Of a DNA stretch of 64,000 bases, positions 52,630 to 61,484 are shown one piece after another. Every line of letters starts with the position of its first letter. Position 1 is the first letter of the stretch. The DNA is from Phycisphaeraceae bacterium (GTDB lineage Bacteria; Planctomycetota; Phycisphaerae; Phycisphaerales; Zrk34). The notes beneath the pieces are model-generated. The model worked only from the letters and a program-made list of their open reading frames with translations, had not been told where the DNA came from and did not search any database. The stretch is taken from the NCBI GenBank assembly GCA_028282805.1, contig JANQHD010000009.1, positions 183,383 through 247,382 of the forward strand, given 5' to 3'. The translations under genes and the position numbers were made by a program.

Positions 52630-53613
52630 TCAAACGCGCCGCGCCGCGGCAGCCGGCACGAGCGAGGTGGTCGCCGCGGGCAACGGCACGACGGGCCCGC
52701 CCTCGACGGCCAGCAGCAAACCGCCCGACGGGTCGATGTCGATCACGCGCCCGGTCAGCGTTTGACCGTCGGTTTCGACGGTGATGCGCTGCTGCGTGAG
52801 CGTGTTGCGCCTGCGCCAGGCGGCGGCGAGCTGGTCGTCGCTCATGCGCAGCGCCCCGTCGAGCTCGCCGAGCAACCGGTCGAGCACGGCGAGCCGATCG
52901 ACCGACACACCGGCGTGCGAAAGCGAGGTCACGGTGGGCGAAAGGTCGGCGGGCAGGTCGGCCGGGTCGAGCGCGACGTTGAAGCCGATGCCCACCAGCG
53001 CGGCGCCGTCGACGCGCTCGACGAGGATGCCCGCGAGCTTGCGCCCGTCGAGCACGATGTCGTTGGGCCAGCGGATGCCGGCGGTTTGCTCGACAAACGC
53101 CTCGGCGGCGTGCGCCGCAGCGTGGGCGCTGGCGAGCATCAAGCGGTCGACGGCCGGTTGCTCGTCGCGCACGACCGCCGTGAACAGCAGCTGCTCGCCG
53201 GGCCTGCTGAGCCAGCGCCGACCCAATCGCCCGCGGCCGGCCGTTTGGTGATCGGCGACCACGACCGTGCCGTGCACCGCGCCGGGGTCGGCGGCGCCGA
53301 CGACCAGTTGCCGCGCCAAATCTTGTGTGCTCGCGGTGTGGCGATAAACCCACACCCGCCGGCCCAGCGCGGTGGCGTGGCGGGTTTCGATGAAGTCGGC
53401 CCAGCACTCGAGCCCGGTGTGGCGCAGGGTAAAACCCTGCTGCGGGTGGGCGTCGATCGCGCAGCCGTGTCGTTGCAAGGCCGCGATGTCTTCGGCCACG
53501 GCCGGTGGGGCCAGGCCCGTAGCGCGCGACAGCTCCGCGGCGTTCAGCGGCCGCCGCGCCGCCAGCAGCCCGGCCAGAAGTGTGACCTGCGTTTCCGTGA
53601 GCGTTTGCGACAT
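52630..53613 (-). CDS. birA: Biotin-[acetyl-CoA-carboxylase] ligase BirA
   Basis: Attaches biotin to biotin carboxyl carrier protein. The 327-residue protein has an N-terminal winged helix (VTLLAGLLAARRPLNAAELS to CAIDAHPQQGFTL), so it may also repress biotin genes as in E. coli BirA, then the ligase core: HQTAGRGRLGRRWLSRPGEQLLFTAVV with the biotinyl-AMP loop, WPNDIVLDGRKLAGILVE with the catalytic Lys, and VGIGFNVAL. A C-terminal SH3-like domain ends the chain. First gene of the birA, tsaC-ptp, rpiB unit. No biotin operon is in view. Confidence 0.94.
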   Translation of the reverse strand: MSQTLTETQVTLLAGLLAARRPLNAAELSRATGLAPPAVAEDIAALQRHGCAIDAHPQQGFTLRHTGLECWADFIETRHATALGRRVWVYRHTASTQDLARQLVVGAADPGAVHGTVVVADHQTAGRGRLGRRWLSRPGEQLLFTAVVRDEQPAVDRLMLASAHAAAHAAEAFVEQTAGIRWPNDIVLDGRKLAGILVERVDGAALVGIGFNVALDPADLPADLSPTVTSLSHAGVSVDRLAVLDRLLGELDGALRMSDDQLAAAWRRRNTLTQQRITVETDGQTLTGRVIDIDPSGGLLLAVEGGPVVPLPAATTSLVPAAAARRV

Positions 53614-53726
53614 CGCCCCATCATAGCGTGGTGCAAATGGTGCGTTTTTCGTGGTTTTTCGTGGTCACGGGCCGGGCGGCGCGTTAAGTTTCAATTAAGG
53701 GCACGTCGTGTTTCGGGAGAACGAGC

Positions 53727-54806
53727 ATGCGCTGCATGTACCGCTACCTCGTGGTTATCGCGTTGGCGACGCTGTGGTTGCCCGCCGTGGCTGTGGCCCT
53801 GGAAACCGACCAGTACACCGTGCCCGACGAGCCGTTGGCCGACATCGGCCCGGCGATCGGGCAACACGTCCACCAGGCGATCGAAAAGATCGTGGCCGAC
53901 CTCAACGCCCAGATCGCGGCACTCGAGGCGCAGCTGCCCGAGGCCAGCGATCGCCAAGCCAAGCGTTTGCAAAAAAAGCTCGCGGCCCTGCGCACCGAGC
54001 GCATCGTCGCCGACCGCCTGTTCGCCAAGCTTGGCAAGCGCGCCATCGAGTGCGAGCTCGAACTGTGGGTGCGCAAGAAAGATTGGGGCGAGCGGCCGGC
54101 GGTGTACGAGTTGCCGGTGGGCGACAGCGTGACGGGCGTGCCGCTCACGCACCTGCTGGTCGCGTTCGGCAACGCGCCGACCATTCACACCTACGGCGTG
54201 CACATGGGCACCGACAAGCTCGGCCACTTCTTCCAGCAGGGCCACGAGTACTACCGCTTGTACCTGCGCCACGAGGCGCAGAAGATGAACGAAGCCGACA
54301 ACCTCGCGGCCGTGATCAAGCACGGCGTCAAGCAGGAACAGGGCATCTACGGCCGGTTCGCGTCGGGCATCTATTCCAATGCCGACCTCGCCGCCGACTA
54401 CGCGGGGCTCAAGTTCTACCTCAACCTCACACGCCCGGTGCAGATCGGCCACATCACGCACCCGCCGTTGCTGGCGGTGGCCGAGGGGCGTTGGCGTTTT
54501 GCGCAGGCGCTGCCGCGCGACCCGTTCGAGCCTTTTGTGTCGCACCACTTCGACGAGGCGCGCAACCCGTGCCTGTACAACCGCTCGCACCACAACAAGG
54601 TGCGCCGCGAAATACGCGGGCGTGCCGAGCGTTGGTTGGCGTACCACCAGGCCACGCCCGAAGCCGTCGCGCAGCAGGCCGAGGCGCTGACCACGTGGCA
54701 CGGCGAACCCTACGGCCACAGCGGTGCCGAGAATCTGTACACCCTCGCCGACGCCCACGCGCAAAACCAACCCGCCCCGCCGGCCGGCGACGTGGCGCAG
54801 AAGTAA
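53727..54806 (+). CDS. Hypothetical secreted protein with TDKxGHFFxxGxxYY motif
   Basis: A 359-residue exported protein, N-terminal signal MRCMYRYLVVIALATLWLPAVAVA followed by a coiled-coil-like stretch (LNAQIAALEAQLPEASDRQ, RLQKKLAALRTERIVADRLF). The C-terminal two-thirds carry the distinctive HMGTDKLGHFFQQGHEYYRLYLRHE motif, then GIYSNADLAADYAGLKFYLNL and HPPLLAVAEGRW. His and Asp residues around TDKxGHFF are spaced as in a metal site but no family name comes to mind with confidence. It is divergent from birA; a hairpin lies 10 bases beyond the stop. Function unknown. Confidence 0.65.
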   Translation: MRCMYRYLVVIALATLWLPAVAVALETDQYTVPDEPLADIGPAIGQHVHQAIEKIVADLNAQIAALEAQLPEASDRQAKRLQKKLAALRTERIVADRLFAKLGKRAIECELELWVRKKDWGERPAVYELPVGDSVTGVPLTHLLVAFGNAPTIHTYGVHMGTDKLGHFFQQGHEYYRLYLRHEAQKMNEADNLAAVIKHGVKQEQGIYGRFASGIYSNADLAADYAGLKFYLNLTRPVQIGHITHPPLLAVAEGRWRFAQALPRDPFEPFVSHHFDEARNPCLYNRSHHNKVRREIRGRAERWLAYHQATPEAVAQQAEALTTWHGEPYGHSGAENLYTLADAHAQNQPAPPAGDVAQK

Positions 54807-54814
54807 CGCCCCAA

Positions 54815-54846
54815 GCCCCGGGTTGAGCGCCGCGAAACCCGGGGGC
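54815..54846 (+). terminator. Hairpin after the secreted protein gene
   Basis: GCCCCGGGTT pairs with AACCCGGGGGC with a 12-base loop; no T-run follows, so it may stabilise the mRNA end or act as a Rho-linked signal. Confidence 0.45.
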
Positions 54847-54926
54847 CTGGCGTACGCTCACCACCCTTTCATCCCAGCGTTTTTTCACCTACACTCCCCC
54901 CGCGCAACACCGCAAAGGAGCCCGCT

Positions 54927-55361
54927 ATGAAAACCGCCACCATCACCACCAACCGCGGCGTGATCAAGCTCGAACTGTTCGCCGAGGACTGCCCCGAGAC
55001 CGTCGGCAACTTCGTCAAGCTCGCCGAGGACGGCTTCTACAACGGGCTCACCTTCCACCGCGTGATCGCCGACTTCATGGTGCAGGCCGGCTGCCCCCAG
55101 GGCACCGGCATGGGCGGCCCGGGCTACAAGTTCGACGACGAAGCCTCGGCCCTGGCCAAGAAGCACGAAGGCCCCGGCACCCTGTCGATGGCCAACGCCG
55201 GCCCGAACACCAACGGCAGCCAGTTCTTCATCACCCACGTCAAGACCGACTGGCTCGACGGCAAGCACGGCGTGTTCGGCAAGGTGCTCGAAGGGCAAGA
55301 CGTCGTCGACGCCACCCAGCAGGGCGACGTGATGGAAACCGTCGTCATCGCCGATGAGTGA
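54927..55361 (+). CDS. Cyclophilin-type peptidyl-prolyl isomerase (cytoplasmic)
   Basis: Catalyses cis-trans isomerisation of peptidyl-prolines. The 144-residue chain is the minimal bacterial cyclophilin: [62 protein letters not shown] and [17 protein letters not shown]. The catalytic FHRVI and the Arg in the same loop are intact; the Trp of the QFF-T-W version is HVKTDWLD. No signal peptide. It overlaps the next cyclophilin gene by eight bases; two paralogues in tandem. Confidence 0.94.
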   Translation: MKTATITTNRGVIKLELFAEDCPETVGNFVKLAEDGFYNGLTFHRVIADFMVQAGCPQGTGMGGPGYKFDDEASALAKKHEGPGTLSMANAGPNTNGSQFFITHVKTDWLDGKHGVFGKVLEGQDVVDATQQGDVMETVVIADE

Positions 55362-55935
55362 GACGGGCGCACAACCGAAGCGCTCGCCGGTCAGCGTGAT
55401 CGTTCTGTTGGCCTTGATCGCGCTGCTCGCGGTGATGGTGTACCGCTTGGCGGTTGCGCCGGGCGCTGGGCCGCAACCGGTGGTGACACACACCGCGACG
55501 CTGACCACCGAACGGGGCGTGATTACGATCGGTCTGTACGGCGACGAATGCCCGGTCACGGTGGGTAACTTCGTCAAGCTCAGCGAAGAGGGCTTTTACA
55601 ACGGCCTGCACTTCCACCGCGTGGTGCCGGGCTTCGTGATTCAGATCGGCGAGCCGCGCGACAGCGAAGACGACCCCGAAGGGCCGGGCTACCGGTTCGA
55701 CGACGAGCCTTCGGCGCTGGCGTTGAAACACGGCCGCGCGGGCGCGGTCGCCATGGCCAACGCGGGACCGAACACCAACGGCAGCCAGTTCTACATCACC
55801 CGCATGCCCACGCCCGGCCTCGACGGCGGCTACGCGGTGTTCGGTCGCGTGCTCGTCGGGCAGGACGTGGTCGACGCGATGAAGCTCGGCGACAGGCTCG
55901 AGTCGGTCGTGATCGAGCCGGTGACCGAACCGTAA
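55354..55935 (+). CDS. Membrane-anchored cyclophilin-type peptidyl-prolyl isomerase
   Basis: A 193-residue protein with an N-terminal membrane helix ([20 protein letters not shown], residues about 12-33) placing the enzyme on the outer face of the inner membrane, then a cyclophilin domain ([57 protein letters not shown]). It begins inside the last codons of the cytoplasmic cyclophilin gene. The pair is probably a duplication followed by gain of an anchor; it may fold exported proteins. Confidence 0.93.
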   Translation: MSETGAQPKRSPVSVIVLLALIALLAVMVYRLAVAPGAGPQPVVTHTATLTTERGVITIGLYGDECPVTVGNFVKLSEEGFYNGLHFHRVVPGFVIQIGEPRDSEDDPEGPGYRFDDEPSALALKHGRAGAVAMANAGPNTNGSQFYITRMPTPGLDGGYAVFGRVLVGQDVVDAMKLGDRLESVVIEPVTEP

Positions 55936-56708
55936 GCCACCCGGCGATCGGGCTTCGGGGGTGTCGTATTTTCTGAAAGCCACACCGTAATTGGGGGATA
56001 ATTCCCCAATCACCCACCCGGCTTGTGGGCGTTTGAGCCCACGAGTGCGGATATTGCATGTCAAAGACGGGGATTTTACGCAGTTCGACGATCTGGCACG
56101 TCGATTGTTTTATGCTGGGGTGCAGTCGTAGGGCGGCTGGTGCGGGAAAGATGATCGGGTTCGGCCGGGCGGGGATACGCCCCGCTCGCCGGGCCCACAA
56201 ATCGGCACGAAGCGAGATCGGCCATGAGAGCGAATCAACACAACAGGCTGGTGGGGTTGGGCCGGTCTCGCGCAGCGCATAAAAGGGGTGGTTGGGGTGC
56301 TGTTAGAGGTTTGGGTTGAAGCAAAGGCGGCGCAACCGGCTGTACAGGCTGAGCCGACCGAAACGATCGCAGGTGTGTGCGTGATCGCCGCACCGGTCGG
56401 CCAGGGCGGAGGGTCGAACACGTGGGTTGGGTGCCTGGTACCCCGCGCCATCCACCACGCATTCGCCGGCCGGTTCGCCGTCTTGCTCAGCCCGACCTCG
56501 CCCTACCGCGATACCGATCGCAAAAGGCCGCCCAAGGGCAACCGGTACGTGTATTAAATTTGCCAGAAGATAGACAAACCGTTTGGCCGCGCTAATGTGA
56601 GAGATAGAGGCGTGAGCCACACGCCGCACAACGCTGGACGCATCCCTCTTCTCAACCGCCGTGACGCTTTGGTTGGCGCCGCGGCGGTTTCTGTAGCACA
56701 CGTGGGCG
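55936..56708. other. Gene-free 773-base stretch
   Basis: I see no coding frame with family similarity. Contents: TTGGGG-GATAATT-CCCCAA hairpin (55991-56009) after the cyclophilin genes, a GGCGGGG/CCCCGC-type hairpin near 56170, a possible promoter TAGACA-16 bases-TAATGT around 56571-56598, and AACCGCCG/CGGCGGTT hairpin at 56654-56689 before upp. Short open frames here (for example 56288-56557) start without ribosome sites. A small RNA between 56600 and 56690 is possible. Confidence 0.6.
56654..56689. terminator. Hairpin at the end of upp
   Basis: AACCGCCG (56654-56661) pairs with CGGCGGTT (56682-56689), 20 bases beyond the upp stop; T residues follow only on the plus strand (TTTCTGT). Confidence 0.45.
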
Positions 56709-57341
56709 CTAATCGGTCGCGGCGTTGAACACGCGATCACCGGCGTCGCCGAGGCCGGGCACGATGTAGCCCTTGTCGTTGAGCTTCTCGTCGACGCCGC
56801 AGACGTACACCTGCGTGTGGGGGTGGCGCCGGTGCACCATCGCTAACCCCTCGGGCGCGGCGATCATCGCCAGCAGCTTGACGCGCGACACGCCCCACCG
56901 GCCCAGCGTGTCGATCGCGGCGACGGCGCTGCCGCCGGTGGCGAGCATCGGGTCGACCACCAGCGCCAGGTCGACCGCCTTGCCGCGCGGCAGCTTCTGG
57001 TAATACTCGACCGGTTGCAGCGTCGCCTCGTCGCGGTAAAAGCCCAGGTGCCAGACCTCGGCCCCGGGCAGCATCGTCAGCACCGGGTCGACCATGCCCA
57101 GGCCCGCCCGCAGGATCGGCACCAGCCCGATGCGCGCCGCCACGCGCTTGCACTGCGCCGGGCCGACGGGCGTTTGCACCGCGACGTCGGTGGTCGGCAG
57201 GTCTTTCGTCGCTTCGTACGTGAGCAGGAACGTCAGCCGTTCGAGCGCCGCGCGGAAGGTTTCCGGCGGCGTGGTCGCGTCGCGCAGCACCGACAGGTGG
57301 TGGTCGACCAGCGGGTGATCGAGTGCGGTCACGTTTTCCAT
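56709..57341 (-). CDS. upp: Uracil phosphoribosyltransferase
   Basis: Salvage enzyme converting uracil and PRPP to UMP. The 210-residue chain has LVDHHLSVLRDATTPPETFR, RAGLGMVDPVLTMLPGAEVWHLGFYRDE and the PRPP-binding DPMLATGGSAVAAIDTLGRWG, followed by LLAMIAAPEGLAMV and DEKLNDKGYIVPGLGDAGDR, which binds the uracil. Length and order are standard. Divergent from the TauE/SafE permease. Confidence 0.97.
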   Translation of the reverse strand: MENVTALDHPLVDHHLSVLRDATTPPETFRAALERLTFLLTYEATKDLPTTDVAVQTPVGPAQCKRVAARIGLVPILRAGLGMVDPVLTMLPGAEVWHLGFYRDEATLQPVEYYQKLPRGKAVDLALVVDPMLATGGSAVAAIDTLGRWGVSRVKLLAMIAAPEGLAMVHRRHPHTQVYVCGVDEKLNDKGYIVPGLGDAGDRVFNAATD

Positions 57342-57393
57342 AGCCGCATTGTAACGCCAAACCCGGGGCGCACCGATCCACTATCATTCGCCC

Positions 57394-58167
57394 ATGCACC
57401 CGTGGCAGGTCATCACGCTGGCGGTGGCGCTGAGCGGCGCGTTTGCGTTGCAGGGCGCGGTCGGTTTCGGCGCGGGGCTGGTGGCGATCCCGCTGTTGCT
57501 GTGGGCGGGGTTCGGCTTGCCCGAGTCGATCGCGGCGGTGCTGGTGGTGGGCATCGTGCAGACCGCGTGGAACTGCTGGCAGTACCGCGGCCACATCGCG
57601 TGGCGCTCGACGCTGACGATCGCGGCGCTGCGCCTGTCGATGCTGCCGGCGGGCTACTGGTTGATGACGAAGCTCGACGACGCGGGGCGCGGTTTGGCCA
57701 AGCAGGTCGTCGGCGTCACGCTGGTGGCGATCGTGCTGGTGATGTGGCTGGCGAAGATCAAGCCGCGCGACAAGGTGCACTGGGCGTGGGTGCCGACCGC
57801 GTCGATCACCAGCGGGCTGATGGCGGGCGCGATCGGCATGGGCGGCCCGCCGGTGGTTCTGTACTCGATGGCGCACGACTGGCCGGCGGCGCGCGCCCGC
57901 GCGTTTTTGTGGTTGCTGTTCCTCACGTGGATGCCGTGCCAGCTGGCGCTGCTGCTGGCGGTCGAGGGCGGGGGCGTGGCGCACGTGTCGGCGTGGTCGC
58001 TGTTGGCCACGCCGCTGGTGCTGGTCGCCACGCGGCTCGGCAACCGGCTGGGCGATCGGCTCAACCGCCGGCGGTTGCGTGTTGCGACGTTCGCGCTGCT
58101 GCTGGTGCTGGCGGTGGCTTCGATCGTCATGCCGATGCTCACCGGCAACGGGGCCGCGAGCCCTTAA
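57394..58167 (+). CDS. TauE/SafE family membrane permease
   Basis: Multi-helix inner-membrane protein of 257 residues, with about eight membrane helices. The duplicated family motif appears as GAVGFGAGLVAIPLLLWAGFGLPESIAAVLV in the N-half and SITSGLMAGAIGMGGPPVVLYSMAHDWPAA in the C-half. Members export sulfite or related sulfonate-derived anions; a link with the sulfatase in this window is only speculative. The gene is divergent from upp, with 52 bases between the starts. Confidence 0.9.
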   Translation: MHPWQVITLAVALSGAFALQGAVGFGAGLVAIPLLLWAGFGLPESIAAVLVVGIVQTAWNCWQYRGHIAWRSTLTIAALRLSMLPAGYWLMTKLDDAGRGLAKQVVGVTLVAIVLVMWLAKIKPRDKVHWAWVPTASITSGLMAGAIGMGGPPVVLYSMAHDWPAARARAFLWLLFLTWMPCQLALLLAVEGGGVAHVSAWSLLATPLVLVATRLGNRLGDRLNRRRLRVATFALLLVLAVASIVMPMLTGNGAASP

Positions 58168-58402
58168 CGCCGTTTTTCGCACGCCCGGCAGGCCGGCGAA
58201 AAATCAATCCGGAAAAACCTTGAGATTCACCGGCACGGTCCATATACATGGAAAGGTCGTGGCGCCGCCACGCGTCGTTCGCCCGTAGTCATGGGGTTTC
58301 GAGAGAGAGGATCACCCCAACTCAGACAGGTTGCTTTTCGCCCGTGCGGTATCGGTTCGTGGCATCGCCCACGCCGGGCCGGCGGGTTTGGAGGTGATGT
58401 TG

Positions 58403-59914
58403 ATGCGCGTGTTACCGCTGTTAATTTGTTTCGGTCTGTGCGCCACCGAGGTTGCCGCACAGAACCACTTCCCTGCGCCGATCCCCACGAGCGACCTGCG
58501 GGTGCGGATCGAGCCGTTTGCGACGATCCCGGACTCGAGCACGAACCTGCCGCCGCGTTTGAACCTGCTGACGCCCGACCCGAGCGGCCGGCTGTTCGTC
58601 AACGACCAGCGCGGGCCGATGTACACCATCGACGCGACCGGCAACCACGTCGCCGAGTACCTGGACCTGCGCGACTTCGCCAGTTTGAGCATCCGTTCGA
58701 CGAGCGAGGCGGGGTTTCAAAGCTTCGCGTTCCACCCGGACTTTTACGACCAGGCCGCCGACGGGTTCGGTCGGTTCTACACGATTCACAGCTCGAACAA
58801 CACAACACCCACGCCCGACTTCGACCCCGGCGGCAACACCTCGTTCCACACGGTGCTGCTGGAGTGGCGGACCAACACGCCGGCCGCGCCCGTGTTCACG
58901 CCGGCCGACGCGGGGGCGCCGTTCCGTGAAATCATGCGGCTCGACCAACCATTCAGCAACCACAACGCCGGGCTGATCGCGTTCAACCCGACGGTCGGGC
59001 CGACCGACGCCGACTACGGCAACCTGTACATCGCGATCGGCGACGGCGGGTCGGGCGGCGACCCGCAGAACAACGGGCAGGACGCGTCGAACCCGTACGG
59101 CGCGATCTTGCGCATCGACCCGCGGCAGCGCGAGCAGGGGCCGGTCTTCATCACCGAAGAGGCCGACAACGCCCCGGCCAACAACCAGTACCGGATCGTG
59201 ACCGACAACGCGTTGGACTCGGACAGCAACCCCAACACGCTCAGCGAGATTTACGCGTTCGGCCTGCGCAACCCGCAGCGTTACGGGTGGGACACGGCCA
59301 CGGGCAACATGTACATCGCCGACATCGGGCAGAACGTGGTCGAGGAGATCAACCTCGGCGCCAACGGCGCGAACTTCGGGTGGGACGACCGCGAGGGCAG
59401 CTTCCCGTTCGACTCCAACAACACCAGCGGGCTGACCGACCCGGTGGCCGAGTACGACCACACGAACCCGGTGAGCGTGATGCCGACACCGATCGGCAAC
59501 CGCGCGGTCACCGTGGGCGAGGTGGCGCGGGGCACGGGCATTCCCGGGCTCGACGGGCAGCTGGTGCTCAGCGATTTCCCGACCGGACTGATCTTTGTGC
59601 TCGACGTGGACAGCGACCCGTTGGACGGCGGGCAGGACGGCTTGCGCGAGCTGCAACCGCTGGACGAGGACCTGCAACCGGTGCGCCTGCTCGAGCTGAT
59701 CAACGCGGCGCGTGCCGCGCGCGGCCTGGGTGCGCAGAACCGGGCCGACCTGCGCTTCGGCTTCAACACACCGGGCGAGGTTTACGTGCTCAACAAGCAC
59801 GACGGCGTGGTGCGCCGGCTGATCGTGCCCGAGCCGGCCTCGCTCGCGTGGCTGGCGGTGTCGGTGTTGTTCATGGGTCGCGCGTCGTGTTATCGTGCCC
59901 GGGGACGCACCTGA
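58403..59914 (+). CDS. PQQ-dependent-type sugar dehydrogenase-like protein with PEP-CTERM anchor
   Basis: A 503-residue exported beta-propeller of the glucose/sorbosone dehydrogenase family. Signal MRVLPLLICFGLCATEVAAQ, then RIEPFATIPDSSTNLPPRLN and DPSGRLFVNDQRGPMYTID (blade 1), YIAIGDGGSGGDPQNNGQDA with the metal/PQQ-type loop, and IYAFGLRNPQRYGWDTATGN with YIADIGQNVVEEIN. The C-terminus VPEPASLAWLAVSVLFMGRA is a PEP-CTERM signal for exosortase processing, so the protein is probably surface-attached. PQQ use is inferred. ATG 58403 follows GGAGG; a start two codons earlier is also possible. glpK begins nine bases after the stop. Confidence 0.9.
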   Translation: MRVLPLLICFGLCATEVAAQNHFPAPIPTSDLRVRIEPFATIPDSSTNLPPRLNLLTPDPSGRLFVNDQRGPMYTIDATGNHVAEYLDLRDFASLSIRSTSEAGFQSFAFHPDFYDQAADGFGRFYTIHSSNNTTPTPDFDPGGNTSFHTVLLEWRTNTPAAPVFTPADAGAPFREIMRLDQPFSNHNAGLIAFNPTVGPTDADYGNLYIAIGDGGSGGDPQNNGQDASNPYGAILRIDPRQREQGPVFITEEADNAPANNQYRIVTDNALDSDSNPNTLSEIYAFGLRNPQRYGWDTATGNMYIADIGQNVVEEINLGANGANFGWDDREGSFPFDSNNTSGLTDPVAEYDHTNPVSVMPTPIGNRAVTVGEVARGTGIPGLDGQLVLSDFPTGLIFVLDVDSDPLDGGQDGLRELQPLDEDLQPVRLLELINAARAARGLGAQNRADLRFGFNTPGEVYVLNKHDGVVRRLIVPEPASLAWLAVSVLFMGRASCYRARGRT

Positions 59915-59923
59915 GGGCACGGC

Positions 59924-61423
59924 ATGCCGCACATCCTCGCACTCGACCAGGGCACCACGAGCAGCCGGGCCATCGTGTTCGACGACGCCGGCGACGTGCG
60001 CGGCGTGGCGCAACGCGAGTTCGCGCAGCACTTCCCTCAACCCGGCTGGGTCGAGCACGACCCGCAGGAGATATGGCAGACCCAACTCGACACGGCGCGG
60101 CAGGCGATCGAGCGGGCGGGCATCAGCGCCGACGACCTGGCGGCGATCGGCATCACCAACCAGCGCGAGACGGTCGTTATTTGGGACCGGAAGACGGGCG
60201 AGCCGATCGCGCCGGCGATCGTGTGGCAGGACCGCCGGACCGCGGCGCGGTGCGACCGGCTGCGCGCCGACGGCGGCGAAGCGCTCGTGCGTGAGAAGAC
60301 CGGCCTGGTGGTCGACGCGTATTTTTCTGCCTCGAAGATCGAGTGGTTGCTCGACCACGTCGACGGCGCGCGCGACCGCGCGTTACGCGGCGAGCTGGCG
60401 GTGGGCACCGTCGATAGCTGGCTGGTTCACAAGCTCACCGGCGGGCGGGCGCACGTCACCGACACGACCAACGCCGGGCGGACGCAGCTGCTGAACATTC
60501 ACACCAACCAATGGGACGACGAACTGCTTGAGCTTTGGCGCGTGCCGCGTGCGGTGTTGCCGGGCGTGGCCGACAGCAGCGCCGTGGTGGGCGAGAGCGA
60601 GCCGGGGTTGCTGGGCGCGGCGGTGCCGATCGCGGGGATCGCCGGCGACCAGCAGGCGGCGCTGTTCGGCCAGATGGCGCTGGCGCCCGGCACGATCAAG
60701 AACACGTACGGCACGGGGTGCTTCATGCTGATGGCCACCGGCGACACGGCGCACGCGTCGGGGCACCGGCTGCTGACCACGCCGGCGTGGCGCATCGGCG
60801 GGCGCACGGATTACGCGCTGGAGGGCAGCGTGTTCATCGCCGGCGCGGCGGTGCAGTGGCTGCGCGACGGGTTGGGCGTGATCGGCGACGCGGCCGAGGT
60901 CGAGCCGCTGGCGCGCAGCGTCGACGACAACGGCGGCGTGTACCTCGTGCCCGCTTTCGCCGGGCTGGGCGCGCCGCACTGGGACGCCTACGCACGCGGC
61001 GCGGTCGTGGGCCTGACCCGCGGCGCGACCAAGGCTCACTTCGCCCGCGCGGCGCTGGAGTCGATCGCCTACCAGTCGGCCGACGTGATGGACGCGATGC
61101 ACGACGATGCGCAGATCGAGATGACCGAGCTGCGGGTCGACGGCGGCGCATCGACCAACGACCTGCTGATGCAGTTCCAGGCCGACGTGATCCAAAAGCC
61201 GCTCGTGCGCCCCGAGGTCACAGAAACCACGGCGCTGGGCGCGGCGTACCTGGCGGGCTTGGCGGTGGGTGTGTGGCGCAACACCGGCGAGTTGGCGGCG
61301 CGTTGGCGCGTGGGCCGGCGGTTCGAGCCGGGCATGTCGCGCGACCACGCCGAGTCGCTGCGCGCCAACTGGCGCAGGGCGATCGCGCGTGCACGCGACT
61401 GGGCCGACGCAGAAAACGGATAA
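59924..61423 (+). CDS. glpK: Glycerol kinase
   Basis: FGGY-family kinase producing glycerol 3-phosphate. The 499-residue protein begins [20 protein letters not shown] with the phosphate-1 motif, then [30 protein letters not shown] with [19 protein letters not shown], and the FGGY signature 2 region [20 protein letters not shown]. The catalytic Asp lies in the conserved [11 protein letters not shown]. Starts nine bases after the dehydrogenase-like gene, so the two are likely cotranscribed. No glycerol facilitator in view. Confidence 0.95.
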   Translation: MPHILALDQGTTSSRAIVFDDAGDVRGVAQREFAQHFPQPGWVEHDPQEIWQTQLDTARQAIERAGISADDLAAIGITNQRETVVIWDRKTGEPIAPAIVWQDRRTAARCDRLRADGGEALVREKTGLVVDAYFSASKIEWLLDHVDGARDRALRGELAVGTVDSWLVHKLTGGRAHVTDTTNAGRTQLLNIHTNQWDDELLELWRVPRAVLPGVADSSAVVGESEPGLLGAAVPIAGIAGDQQAALFGQMALAPGTIKNTYGTGCFMLMATGDTAHASGHRLLTTPAWRIGGRTDYALEGSVFIAGAAVQWLRDGLGVIGDAAEVEPLARSVDDNGGVYLVPAFAGLGAPHWDAYARGAVVGLTRGATKAHFARAALESIAYQSADVMDAMHDDAQIEMTELRVDGGASTNDLLMQFQADVIQKPLVRPEVTETTALGAAYLAGLAVGVWRNTGELAARWRVGRRFEPGMSRDHAESLRANWRRAIARARDWADAENG

Positions 61424-61484
61424 TGTGCAACGCCTCGGCCCGTCGATTAAAATCGGGTCGCCCCATCACGGAGGACCGCTCGCC

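Noticed and set aside
56288..56557. 89-codon plus-strand frame as a gene
   Set aside because: No ribosome site, no homology pattern, composition like non-coding spacer.
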